The position numbers and the translations under genes are program-made. From AC-32 sp963728765 (lineage in GTDB: Bacteria > Actinomycetota > Thermoleophilia > Gaiellales > Gaiellaceae): a stretch of 64,000 bases of DNA. Below are positions 15,723 to 23,066 of this stretch, piece by piece; position 1 is the stretch's first letter, and every line of letters starts with the position of its first letter. Location of the stretch: the NCBI GenBank assembly GCA_963728765.1, contig CAVSKX010000001.1, forward strand, positions 372,001 through 436,000, read 5' to 3'. Under the pieces are notes generated by a model that was not told where the DNA came from, did no database searches, and saw only the letters and a program-made list of their open reading frames with translations.

Positions 15723-17057
15723 GTGGCGGTTGAAGCCGGCCTCGACGCGAAGCGGATACAGGAGCTGGACAAGCAGCACGTCCTGCACTCCTGGTCGGTG
15801 CAGAACCAGATCCAGCCGCTCCCGGTCGCGGGCGGCGAGGGCCGCTACTTCTGGGATCACGACGGGAACCGCTACCTCGACTTCGCCTCGCAGCTCGTGA
15901 ACGTCTCGATCGGCTACCAGCACCCGAAGGTGGTGGCGGCGATCAAGGAGCAGGCCGACAGGCTGACGACGATCGGGCCGCCGATGGCGCACGAGGCGCG
16001 CTCGGAGCTGGCGCGGCTGCTCGCCGAGGTGACCCCGGGCGACCTGACGATGTCGTTCTTCACCAACGGCGGCGCCGAGGCGAACGAGAACGCGATCAAG
16101 CTCGCGCGCTGGTACACGGGCCGCCACAAGATCGTCGCGCGCTTCCGCTCCTACCACGGCGCGACCGGCGGCGCGATCACCCTCACCGGCGACCCGCGGC
16201 GCTGGCACGCCGAGCCCGGGATCCCCGGCGTGGTGCGGATGCTCGACCCGTACACCTACCGCTGCCCGGCCGGCCATCCCGACCCGTGCCCGGTCTGCTC
16301 GGGCGCGCCACACCTCGAGGAGATCCTCCAGTACGAGGGGCCGCAGAACGTCGCCGCCGTGATCATGGAGACGATCGTCGGGACGAACGGGATCATCGTC
16401 CCGCCCGACGGCTACCTGCAGTCGATCCGCGAGGTGTGCGACCGGCACGGGATCCTGCTGATCTGCGACGAGGTGATGGCCGGCTTCGGCCGCACCGGCA
16501 AGTGGTTCGGCGTCGACCACTGGGACGTCGTGCCGGACATCATGACCATGGCCAAAGGGATCAACTCGGGCTACGTGCCGCTCGGCGCGATGACCATCAA
16601 CCAGAAGCTCGCCGACTGGGCGCAGGACAAGTACTTCGCGGGCGGGTTGACGTACTCGGGACACATCCTCGCCTGCGCATCCGCGATCGCTTCGATCGAG
16701 GCCTTCCAGGAGGAGGGCATCGTCGAGAACTCGGCCGCGATGGGCGCGGTGCTGGGCGGCGGGCTACGCGCCCTGATGGAGCGCCATCCGTCGATCGGCG
16801 AGGTGCGCGGCAAGGGCCTCTTCTGGGGCGTCGAGCTCGTGAAGGACCGCGAGACGCGCGAGCCGCTCGTGCCGTTCAACGCGGCCGGCGAAGCCGCGGC
16901 TCCGGTCGCCAGGCTCGCGAAGGCAGCGATGGAGCGCGGCGTCTACCTGATGACGCACTGGAACGTGATCATCTGCGCGCCGCCGCTGACGATCACCCGC
17001 GAGGAGCTCGACGAGGGCCTGGGCGTCCTCGACGAGGTCCTCTCGCTGGTCGACTGA
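15723..17057 (+). CDS. PLP-dependent class III aminotransferase (omega-amino acid or taurine type)
   Basis: A 444-residue fold type I aminotransferase. PLP-site residues are visible: SFFTNGGAEANENAIKLAR, Asp249 in LLICDEVMAGFGRTGKW, and the Schiff-base Lys278 in MTMAKGINSGYVPLGA. A Cys-bearing insertion (YRCPAGHPDPCPVCSG, 180-194) resembles that of taurine:pyruvate-type transaminases (recalled, not searched). GTG start, with no strong ribosome-binding site. Substrate is unproven; beta-alanine would fit the hydantoinase and malonate-semialdehyde dehydrogenase in the window, but the genes are 9-14 kb apart. Confidence 0.88.
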   Translation: MAVEAGLDAKRIQELDKQHVLHSWSVQNQIQPLPVAGGEGRYFWDHDGNRYLDFASQLVNVSIGYQHPKVVAAIKEQADRLTTIGPPMAHEARSELARLLAEVTPGDLTMSFFTNGGAEANENAIKLARWYTGRHKIVARFRSYHGATGGAITLTGDPRRWHAEPGIPGVVRMLDPYTYRCPAGHPDPCPVCSGAPHLEEILQYEGPQNVAAVIMETIVGTNGIIVPPDGYLQSIREVCDRHGILLICDEVMAGFGRTGKWFGVDHWDVVPDIMTMAKGINSGYVPLGAMTINQKLADWAQDKYFAGGLTYSGHILACASAIASIEAFQEEGIVENSAAMGAVLGGGLRALMERHPSIGEVRGKGLFWGVELVKDRETREPLVPFNAAGEAAAPVARLAKAAMERGVYLMTHWNVIICAPPLTITREELDEGLGVLDEVLSLVD

Positions 17058-17078
17058 GACGGAGGACTCGACGGGATA

Positions 17079-17411
17079 GTGCGGCGCAGCCGCTATCGCG
17101 TCGATTCCTCCTTACCTCGGCTACCCTGTCCCCAGGCCGCCGAGGGGGAACTCATTCGTTGCATCCAAATCGAGGCGCCCACGTCAGGCGCCGCAGAGTT
17201 GCTCGTCCACGATCTCGTGCCGTTCGCGCGCACGGACATCGTCCCGCTGGAGGGCGAGCGCTGGGAGGTGCGGGTCGAGGAGAGCACCGACGACGAGCTC
17301 GACGCCGTGTTGCTGGCGGTCGCGCGCTGGGCCGTCGCCTGCGAGCTCGAACGGCGGCGCGTCCTCGTCGACGGCCTCCCCGTCGAGCTTCCGGACCCGG
17401 ACCCCTCCTAG
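17079..17411 (+). CDS. Hypothetical protein
   Basis: A small alpha/beta protein of up to 110 residues. The GTG at 17079 has GGAGG 12 nt upstream, a long spacing. The first 28 residues (to about AAEGELIRC) look unlike a folded domain, so the true start may be further in, near 17155, where a GAGGGGGA stretch precedes an ATT codon. The recognisable core is CIQIEAPTSGAAELLVHDLV, then RTDIVPLEGERWEVRVEE and LLAVARWAVACELERRRVLV. No family recognised. The stop overlaps that of the convergent gene at 17408. Confidence 0.6.
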   Translation: MRRSRYRVDSSLPRLPCPQAAEGELIRCIQIEAPTSGAAELLVHDLVPFARTDIVPLEGERWEVRVEESTDDELDAVLLAVARWAVACELERRRVLVDGLPVELPDPDPS

Positions 17412-17695
17412 GCCTCGTCGCGCAGCGGCAGGGAGGTGGCCACGATGCGCCGGCCGCCGACTTCGTAGACGACGTCAACGCTGTCGTTCTGACGGTAGGT
17501 GCCCGCCACGCCGAGGAACATCGAGAGCCAGCGCCAGAAGCCGAGCCGTCCCTCGCGCGCCAGGCGACGCTCGAAGACGAGCTCGTCGCCCTCGCGCCGG
17601 TATTCACGATCCGGTTGCTGGAGGACCCCGTTCACGAATACCTCGAGGCTCTCGCCCACGCCCGCCGGGAGTTCGACCCGCGTCCGCTCGGACAC
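17408..17695 (-). CDS. Hypothetical protein
   Basis: A 95-residue protein starting with GTG (MSERTRVELPAGVGESLEVF), rich in beta-strands: VNGVLQQPDREYRREGDEL, FERRLAREGRLGFWRWLSMF and NDSVDVVYEVGGRRIVATSL. It could be a small membrane-associated or phage-tail-like beta protein; I do not recognise a family. It is convergent with the 17079 gene, sharing a CTAG at the stops, and divergent from coxB. Confidence 0.6.
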   Translation of the reverse strand: MSERTRVELPAGVGESLEVFVNGVLQQPDREYRREGDELVFERRLAREGRLGFWRWLSMFLGVAGTYRQNDSVDVVYEVGGRRIVATSLPLRDEA

Positions 17696-17812
17696 GACTA
17701 AAGGCTAACGCCTCGCATGGGCCGACCTGATCGTTCCAAGACCGTGGGTCAGACGGTCACGCCGGCAAGCCGGCGCGACCTCTTCGGTCGGCGTCGCAAG
17801 CGCCGCCTTAGA

Positions 17813-18811
17813 ATGCCACCGCCCGTGCGTCGGTCGGTCTTCGTCCTCAGCGTCGCGTTCGCGCTCGTCCTCGCCGGGACGGCCGTCGCGGGGAACGGGG
17901 GCGTCGCGCCGCCGTCTCCGGCCACGCCGGACGCCACGAACATCCGCGACATCTACTGGCTGATCTTCGCCGTGACGACCGCGATCTTCGTGCTCGTCGG
18001 CGGGTTGCTGCTGGTGTTCATCGTCCGTTACCGCAGCCGCGGCCGGCCGCGGGAGGTCGACGGGGCGCAGGTTCACGGCCACACGAACCTCGAGCTCGCC
18101 TGGACAGCCGGCCCGGTCGTGATCCTCGCGGTCATCGCGGGCTTCGTCTTCTGGAAGGTCAGCGACATCAGCGCCACCTCCGGCCTCCCCAACGAGCAGT
18201 CGCAGGCCCGAGAGCAGACCACGATCGACGCGCACCAGTTCTACTGGGAGTTCGTCTACCCGAACGGCGCGATCTCGGTCGACAAGCTCCGCGTGCCCTA
18301 CAACCGCAAGGTTCGGCTGAGGATCATCAGCAGCGACGTCGCCCACAGCTGGTGGGTGCCGAAGCTCGGCGGCAAGCTCGACGCGATCCCGGGCAGGACC
18401 AACTCTCTGACCTTGCTGCCCACGAAGCTCGGCACCTTCCGCGGCCAGTGCGCCGAGCTCTGCGGAATCCAGCACGCAGCGATGCTGGCGCAGGTCGAGG
18501 TGCTCCCGGCCGCCGAGTACGACTCGTGGGTGCAGGGCCGGGTCGACGACCGGGCGGCGGTCGGCAAGGAGACGTTCGAAGGCGTGTGCGCGAAGTGCCA
18601 CGGGCTCGCGGGCCAGGGCGACATCGGGCCGAACATCGCGGCGAGCGCGCTGCTGAAAGACCCTCAGGCTCTCTCGAAGGTGATCCGCGAGGGGACGGGG
18701 AAGATGCCTGCGGTCGGCGACGACTGGCGCCAGCCGCAGCTGGCCGCGACGATCGCGTACCTGCAGCGGCGCTTCGTCCAGGGAGGAGGCAGCGGTGGCG
18801 GCCAGGGCTGA
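17813..18811 (+). CDS. coxB: Cytochrome c oxidase subunit II with fused cytochrome c domain
   Basis: Subunit II of an aa3/caa3-type oxidase, 332 residues from ATG 17813. A signal sequence (to about residue 27) is followed by two membrane helices (about 47-72 and 98-116) and a cupredoxin domain with complete CuA ligands: His178 (SSDVAHSW), Cys213, Glu215, Cys217, His221 and Met224 (CAELCGIQHAAM). A C-terminal class I cytochrome c carries CAKCH (259-263) and a Met ligand near 298 (GKMPAV), so this is a caa3-type subunit. An in-frame ATG at 17717 would add 32 basic residues; neither site has a good ribosome-binding site. It starts the oxidase operon; coxA overlaps its end by 17 bp. Confidence 0.93.
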   Translation: MPPPVRRSVFVLSVAFALVLAGTAVAGNGGVAPPSPATPDATNIRDIYWLIFAVTTAIFVLVGGLLLVFIVRYRSRGRPREVDGAQVHGHTNLELAWTAGPVVILAVIAGFVFWKVSDISATSGLPNEQSQAREQTTIDAHQFYWEFVYPNGAISVDKLRVPYNRKVRLRIISSDVAHSWWVPKLGGKLDAIPGRTNSLTLLPTKLGTFRGQCAELCGIQHAAMLAQVEVLPAAEYDSWVQGRVDDRAAVGKETFEGVCAKCHGLAGQGDIGPNIAASALLKDPQALSKVIREGTGKMPAVGDDWRQPQLAATIAYLQRRFVQGGGSGGGQG

Positions 18812-20435
18812 GCGCCCCCCGCTCTCCGTCGTCGTCTCCCGCGGCCGCGTCTCGAGCTGGCTGACGACGGTCGACCACAAGCGGATCGGGATCCTCTACA
18901 TCGCCACGACGCTCGTCTTCATGCTGGCGGGTGGGGTCCTGGCGCTGCTCATGCGCGCGCAGCTCGCGACGCCGAACGAGGACTTCATCACCAAGAACGA
19001 CTACAACCAGCTCTTCACCATTCACGGGACGACGATGATCTTCCTCGTCATCGTGCCGTTCTGGGCCGGCCTCGCGAACTACCTCGTGCCGCTGATGATC
19101 GGCGCGCACGACATGGCCTTCCCGCGGCTGAACGCGCTCTCGTACTGGCTCTTCCTGCTAGGCGGGCTGATCCTCTACTCCAGCTGGTTCGCGGCCGGCG
19201 GCGCGTCCGCCGCGGGCTGGACCGGCTACACGCCCCTCACCGAGACGCTCTACTCGCCTGGGCACGGAGTCGACCTCTGGATCCTCTCGCTGCACGTGCT
19301 GACGCTCTCGTCGCTGGCCGGTGCGATCAACTTCCTGGTCACGATCCACCGGATGCGGGCCGCCGGGATGTCGTGGATGCGCATCCCGCTGTTCGTCTGG
19401 TCGATCGAGGTCTACGCGGCCCTGCTCGTGGTCGTGCTACCCGCGCTCTCGGCCGGGCTGACGATGCTGCTCCTCGACCGCCAGGCCGGGACCCACTTCT
19501 TCATCCCGGACGAGGGCGGCAGCGCGGTGCTCTACCAGCACGTGTTCTGGTTCTTCGGCCACCCCGAGGTCTACGTGATGATCCTCCCCGCGATGGGAGT
19601 GATCTCCGAGGTGCTTCCGGTCTTCTCGCGCAAGCCGATCTTCGGCTACACGGCGATCGCGCTCTCGTCGGTCGCGATCGGCTTCTACTCGATGCTGGTC
19701 TGGGCGCACCACATGTTCACGGTCGGCCTACCCGGCTATTTGCAGGGCTTCTTCATGATCTCGTCGATGATCATCGCCGTTCCGACCGGCATCAAGATCT
19801 TCAACTGGCTGGCGACGACCTGGCGCGGGAACCTCCACTTCGACACCCCGATGCTGTACGCGCTCGGCTTCATCGGCGTGTTCACGATCGGCGGGCTGTC
19901 GGGGATCTTCGTCGCCGCGTACCCATTCGACTGGCAGGCGCAGGACACGTACTTCGTGGTCGCCCACCTGCACTACGTGCTCTTCGGCGGCTCTATCTTC
20001 GCGGTCCTCGCAGCGCTTGCCTACTGGTGGCCGAAGATGTTCGGGAAGATGCTCGACGAGCGGCTCGGCAAGATCAGCTTCTGGCTCGTGTTCACCGGGA
20101 TGAACCTGACCTTCTTCCCGATGCACATGCTCGGCCTGCTCGGGATGCCGAGGCGGATCTATACCTACTCCGAGGGTGGGATCTGGGAGTGGTACAACCT
20201 CACCTCGACGATCGGGTCGGGCGTGATGGCACTCGGGCTGCTCGTGTTCGCGATCAACATCCTCAAGACCCAGCGCTCCGGGGACCGCGCCGTCAACGAC
20301 CCCTGGCTCGGCTACACGCTGGAGTGGTACACGACGTCGCCGCCACCCCCGCACAACTTCGACAAGGTGCCGTACATCTCGAGCGCGCGGCCGTTGCGCG
20401 ACCTCCGCAGGCGGATCGCGGAGGCCGGTGCCTGA
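18795..20435 (+). CDS. coxA: Cytochrome c oxidase subunit I
   Basis: Catalytic heme-copper subunit, 546 residues, about 12 membrane helices. Ligands seen: His77 in LFTIHGTT (low-spin heme), His256 and Tyr260 in GHPEVYVMILP (CuB and the cross-linked Tyr), His305/His306 in WAHHMF, and the heme ligands in VVAHLHYVLFGG. It starts with WLTTVDHKRIGILYIATT, typical of the aa3 family. The GTG start overlaps coxB and has GGAGGAGG 4 nt upstream. ctaB begins 8 bp before its stop. No coxC (subunit III) gene is visible between coxA and ctaB. Confidence 0.97.
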   Translation: MAARAERPPLSVVVSRGRVSSWLTTVDHKRIGILYIATTLVFMLAGGVLALLMRAQLATPNEDFITKNDYNQLFTIHGTTMIFLVIVPFWAGLANYLVPLMIGAHDMAFPRLNALSYWLFLLGGLILYSSWFAAGGASAAGWTGYTPLTETLYSPGHGVDLWILSLHVLTLSSLAGAINFLVTIHRMRAAGMSWMRIPLFVWSIEVYAALLVVVLPALSAGLTMLLLDRQAGTHFFIPDEGGSAVLYQHVFWFFGHPEVYVMILPAMGVISEVLPVFSRKPIFGYTAIALSSVAIGFYSMLVWAHHMFTVGLPGYLQGFFMISSMIIAVPTGIKIFNWLATTWRGNLHFDTPMLYALGFIGVFTIGGLSGIFVAAYPFDWQAQDTYFVVAHLHYVLFGGSIFAVLAALAYWWPKMFGKMLDERLGKISFWLVFTGMNLTFFPMHMLGLLGMPRRIYTYSEGGIWEWYNLTSTIGSGVMALGLLVFAINILKTQRSGDRAVNDPWLGYTLEWYTTSPPPPHNFDKVPYISSARPLRDLRRRIAEAGA

Positions 20436-21615
20436 CACCCGCCCAGGTGCCTGGCTGCGGCTGACCGCGTTCGCCGCGGCCGCCGCGTGCACGGCGGCCG
20501 TCGTGACAGGCGCGTTGGAGCTGGGAGCCGCCCATCGCGGCCTCGCCGCGCTCGCGCTGCCGCCGCTCGCGGCTCTGGTCGCGGCGGCCCGGGTCGCGCA
20601 CCGGCGGCTGCTCGTGCCGTCGCTCACCGCCCTCGGCGCGTTCCTCCTCGCCGCGCTCGTGACGCCGAGGCCGACCCACCTCGCGCTCGCCGGGCTTTCG
20701 CTGGCCGCGGCGCTCTGGGCAGCGGTGGAGACCTTCCGTGGCCAGCCGATAGCGGCCGCGGCCTGGCGCGACTACGTGATCCTGACCAAGCCGCGGATCA
20801 TGACGCTGCTCCTGCTGACCGGTGTGACGGGGATGTTCGTCGGAGCCCGCGGTGTGCCCGCGCTCGGCGACCTCGCGGTGATGACGGCCGGCCTCGCGCT
20901 CGCCTGTGGCGGGGCCAGCGCCCTCAACCACGTCCTCGACCGGGACCTCGACCGGCTGATGCGCCGCACCGGCCACCGGCCGGTGGCCGAGGAGCGCGTG
21001 ACTCCGGCGCGCGCGCTCGAGTTCGGGCTCGCGTTGATGGCGTTCTCCTTCGTGCTGCTCGCGTCGCTGGTGAACGTGCTGACGGCGGCGCTCGCACTGG
21101 TCGGCGGCCTCTTCTACGTGCTCGTCTACACGCGCTGGCTGAAGCGGACGACGCCGCAGAACATCGTCATCGGCGGAGCGGCCGGCGCGGTGCCCCCGCT
21201 CGTCGGCTGGGCGGCCGCGACCGGGAACCTGACGCTGCCGGCGCTATTCCTGTTCTTGATCGTGTTCTTCTGGACGCCGCCGCACTTCTGGGCGCTCGCG
21301 CTCGTGATCAAGCGCGACTACGCGGCCGCACACGTGCCGATGCTGCCGGTCGTGCGCGGCGACGACGAGACCGCGAGACAGATCGTCTGGTACTCCCTCG
21401 TCCTCGTCGCGGTCACGCTGCTGCCGTTCGCGTGGCACACCGTCGGCGTGATCTACCTCGCCGCGGCGCTGCTGCTCGGGGCGCTCTTCCTCCGCTTCGC
21501 GTGGCGGCTGCAGCGCGAGACGACGACCGCCCGTGCCGGTGCACTGTTCCGTTACTCGCTGCTCTACCTTGCGCTGCTGTTCGTTGCCCTCGCGATCGAC
21601 CCGCTGATCGGATGA
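20428..21615 (+). CDS. ctaB: Protoheme IX farnesyltransferase (heme o synthase) with hydrophobic N-terminal extension
   Basis: UbiA-family prenyltransferase that farnesylates heme b for the oxidase. The catalytic domain starts near residue 110 (WRDYVILTKPRIMTLLLLTG) and has the first Asp-rich motif NHVLDRDLDRLMRRTGHRP and the VYTRWLKRTTPQNIVIGGAA segment, with about eight further membrane helices. The 395 residues exceed the usual 280-310, because the first 105 add about four hydrophobic segments (for example RLTAFAAAAACTAAVVTGAL and LLVPSLTALGAFLLAALV). Such extensions occur in some actinobacterial CtaB proteins, possibly relics of a CtaA/COX15-like partner (inference). GTG start inside the coxA end. 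Confidence 0.93.
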   Translation: MPDTRPGAWLRLTAFAAAAACTAAVVTGALELGAAHRGLAALALPPLAALVAAARVAHRRLLVPSLTALGAFLLAALVTPRPTHLALAGLSLAAALWAAVETFRGQPIAAAAWRDYVILTKPRIMTLLLLTGVTGMFVGARGVPALGDLAVMTAGLALACGGASALNHVLDRDLDRLMRRTGHRPVAEERVTPARALEFGLALMAFSFVLLASLVNVLTAALALVGGLFYVLVYTRWLKRTTPQNIVIGGAAGAVPPLVGWAAATGNLTLPALFLFLIVFFWTPPHFWALALVIKRDYAAAHVPMLPVVRGDDETARQIVWYSLVLVAVTLLPFAWHTVGVIYLAAALLLGALFLRFAWRLQRETTTARAGALFRYSLLYLALLFVALAIDPLIG

Positions 21616-21728
21616 ACGAGCACGACGGAACCGCGAACACGAATCTCGGGCTCGCCCTGTTCGGGCTGTTCGTTGTCCTGTTCACGCTCACGTTCGTCGT
21701 CGCGTTTATCTACCTGGCTGTCTTCTGA
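21612..21728 (+). CDS. 38-residue single-helix membrane protein, oxidase-associated
   Basis: The ATG overlaps the ctaB stop as ATGA. It encodes a very short protein, MNEHDGTANTNLGLALFGLF followed by a hydrophobic helix ending FVVAFIYLAVF. Tiny one-helix subunits (subunit IV- or CcoQ-like) are common at the ends of cox operons, and the position fits one. Sequence alone cannot prove this, but overlap and composition support a real gene. Confidence 0.65.
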   Translation: MNEHDGTANTNLGLALFGLFVVLFTLTFVVAFIYLAVF

Positions 21729-21763
21729 GCGAGCTGAGGAGGCGTTGACGAGACAGCGACGAG

Positions 21764-21876
21764 GCTCTCGGGCCGCGCTGCTCGCCCCGATGCTGCGTCC
21801 TCAGTCGCGCCCGTACCTTTCAGGTACGAACGCTCCCTGCGTCCTTGCCTCGGAAGGACCATCGCACCCCGAGAGC
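21764..21876 (+). repeat. 113-nt covarying hairpin element, copy 1
   Basis: The outer stem is GCTCTCGGG (21764-21772) with CCCGAGAGC (21868-21876), a perfect 9-bp pair. Inside are two conserved blocks: TGCGTCCTCAGTCGCGCC up to CGTAC, then GGTACGAACGCTCCCTGCG, CCTTGCCT, around a small CGTACCT/AGGTACG hairpin. The second copy, at 29965-30075 on the other strand, has the same core but an outer stem of different sequence that still pairs. The element lies after the oxidase operon and runs into the start of the amidase frame, in the same direction as that gene. Confidence 0.75.
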
Positions 21877-21881
21877 GTGCA

Positions 21882-23012
21882 CTGTCCCGCCAAAGCCTCC
21901 TAGAGGGGATCTTCCTCGCTCGGCCGGAGCGCGTCGGCGAGGGGATTCCACTCGCAGTCAAGGACCTCTTCGACACCGAAGGGCTGGTAACGACCTACGG
22001 CTCGATCCTGTTCGCCGACCACGTGCCGAAGGAGTCCGCCGAGGCGGTGCGCCGATTGGTGGCCGCCGGCTACGCCAATGTCGGCAAGACGAACCTGCAC
22101 GAGTTCGCCTTCGGCACGACGTCCGAGAACGAGCACTTCGGGCCCGTCCCGAACCCGCGCTACCCGGGGCGAGTCGCGGGCGGCTCGAGCGGCGGCTCCG
22201 CGGCCGCGCTGGCGGCCGGGCTCGCCGAGGCGGCGATCGGCACCGACTCCGGCGGCTCGATCCGGATCCCGGCGGCCTGCTGCGGGATCGTCGGCTTCAA
22301 GCCGACGTGGGAACTGGTGCCGCTCGACGGCTGCTTCCCGCTCGCGCCCAGCTACGACCACGCCGGGCCGATGGCTCGGGACGTTCCGACGTGTGAACGG
22401 ATGCTGGCGGCGCTCGTGCCCGGCTTCGAGCCGCGGCGGCTCGAGCTCGAGGAGGTCGAGGTCGGCATCGGGTGGACGGAGCTCGCCGACCCGCTGGTGC
22501 GGGCGCGCGCCGAGGAGGCCGCAGCGCTGTTCCCGCGGCGACGACGCCTCGAGCTGCCGCTCCCGGAGGGCGTCTACCCGAGCTTCAGCCGCGAGGTCGC
22601 CGACGTGCACCGCGAGCTGTTCGCCGAGCACGCGGACGAGTACGGCCCGACAATCCGCGCGAAGGTGGAGCGCTGCCTGGCCCTCACCGACGCCGGGTAC
22701 GAGCTCGCAGTCGCGGCGCGTGAGCGCTACCGCGAGCAGCTCGCCGAATGCGCAGCCGGCGTCGACCTCGTGCTGACGCCGACGCTCGAGTGCGTCGCGC
22801 CGGCCGCGCCCGCGGACGAGCTCGCGCTGCGCGGCCGGCTGACGAAGCTGACGTTCCCGCTGAACTCGGTCGGGTGGCCGGCGGCAGCGCTGCCGTGCGG
22901 CCCGGCGGAGGACGGCCTGCCCGCCTCGGTGCAGCTCACTGCGCCGCAGGGTCAGGACGCGCTCGTGCTCGGCGCCGCGGCGGCGCTGGAGCGCGCGCTG
23001 TCCCTCGATTGA
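21882..23012 (+). CDS. Amidase signature enzyme, N-terminus altered, start codon unresolved
   Basis: Amidase signature family hydrolase. The Ser-cisSer-Lys triad is intact: Lys in GIPLAVKDLFDTEG (near 21960), the Gly/Ser loop in AGGSSGGSAAAL, and the nucleophile Ser in GTDSGGSIRIPAACCG. The frame is open back to a TGA at 21735 and reads RALSRQSLLEGIFLARPERV before the core, but it has no ATG, GTG or TTG before a GTG at 22023, and starting there would remove the catalytic Lys. Coordinates here begin at an in-frame CTG. Relatives have about 50-70 residues before the Lys strand; here that part is replaced by the repeat element at 21764-21876. It may be a truncated gene, or use a rare start. The C-terminal substrate region is short (about 375 residues in all). 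Confidence 0.65.
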   Translation: MSRQSLLEGIFLARPERVGEGIPLAVKDLFDTEGLVTTYGSILFADHVPKESAEAVRRLVAAGYANVGKTNLHEFAFGTTSENEHFGPVPNPRYPGRVAGGSSGGSAAALAAGLAEAAIGTDSGGSIRIPAACCGIVGFKPTWELVPLDGCFPLAPSYDHAGPMARDVPTCERMLAALVPGFEPRRLELEEVEVGIGWTELADPLVRARAEEAAALFPRRRRLELPLPEGVYPSFSREVADVHRELFAEHADEYGPTIRAKVERCLALTDAGYELAVAARERYREQLAECAAGVDLVLTPTLECVAPAAPADELALRGRLTKLTFPLNSVGWPAAALPCGPAEDGLPASVQLTAPQGQDALVLGAAAALERALSLD

Positions 23013-23066
23013 CGTCACCCGAACGAGGGAGGCCGCGGGGAGTGGGCGTGCCGACAACTCCTCGTG

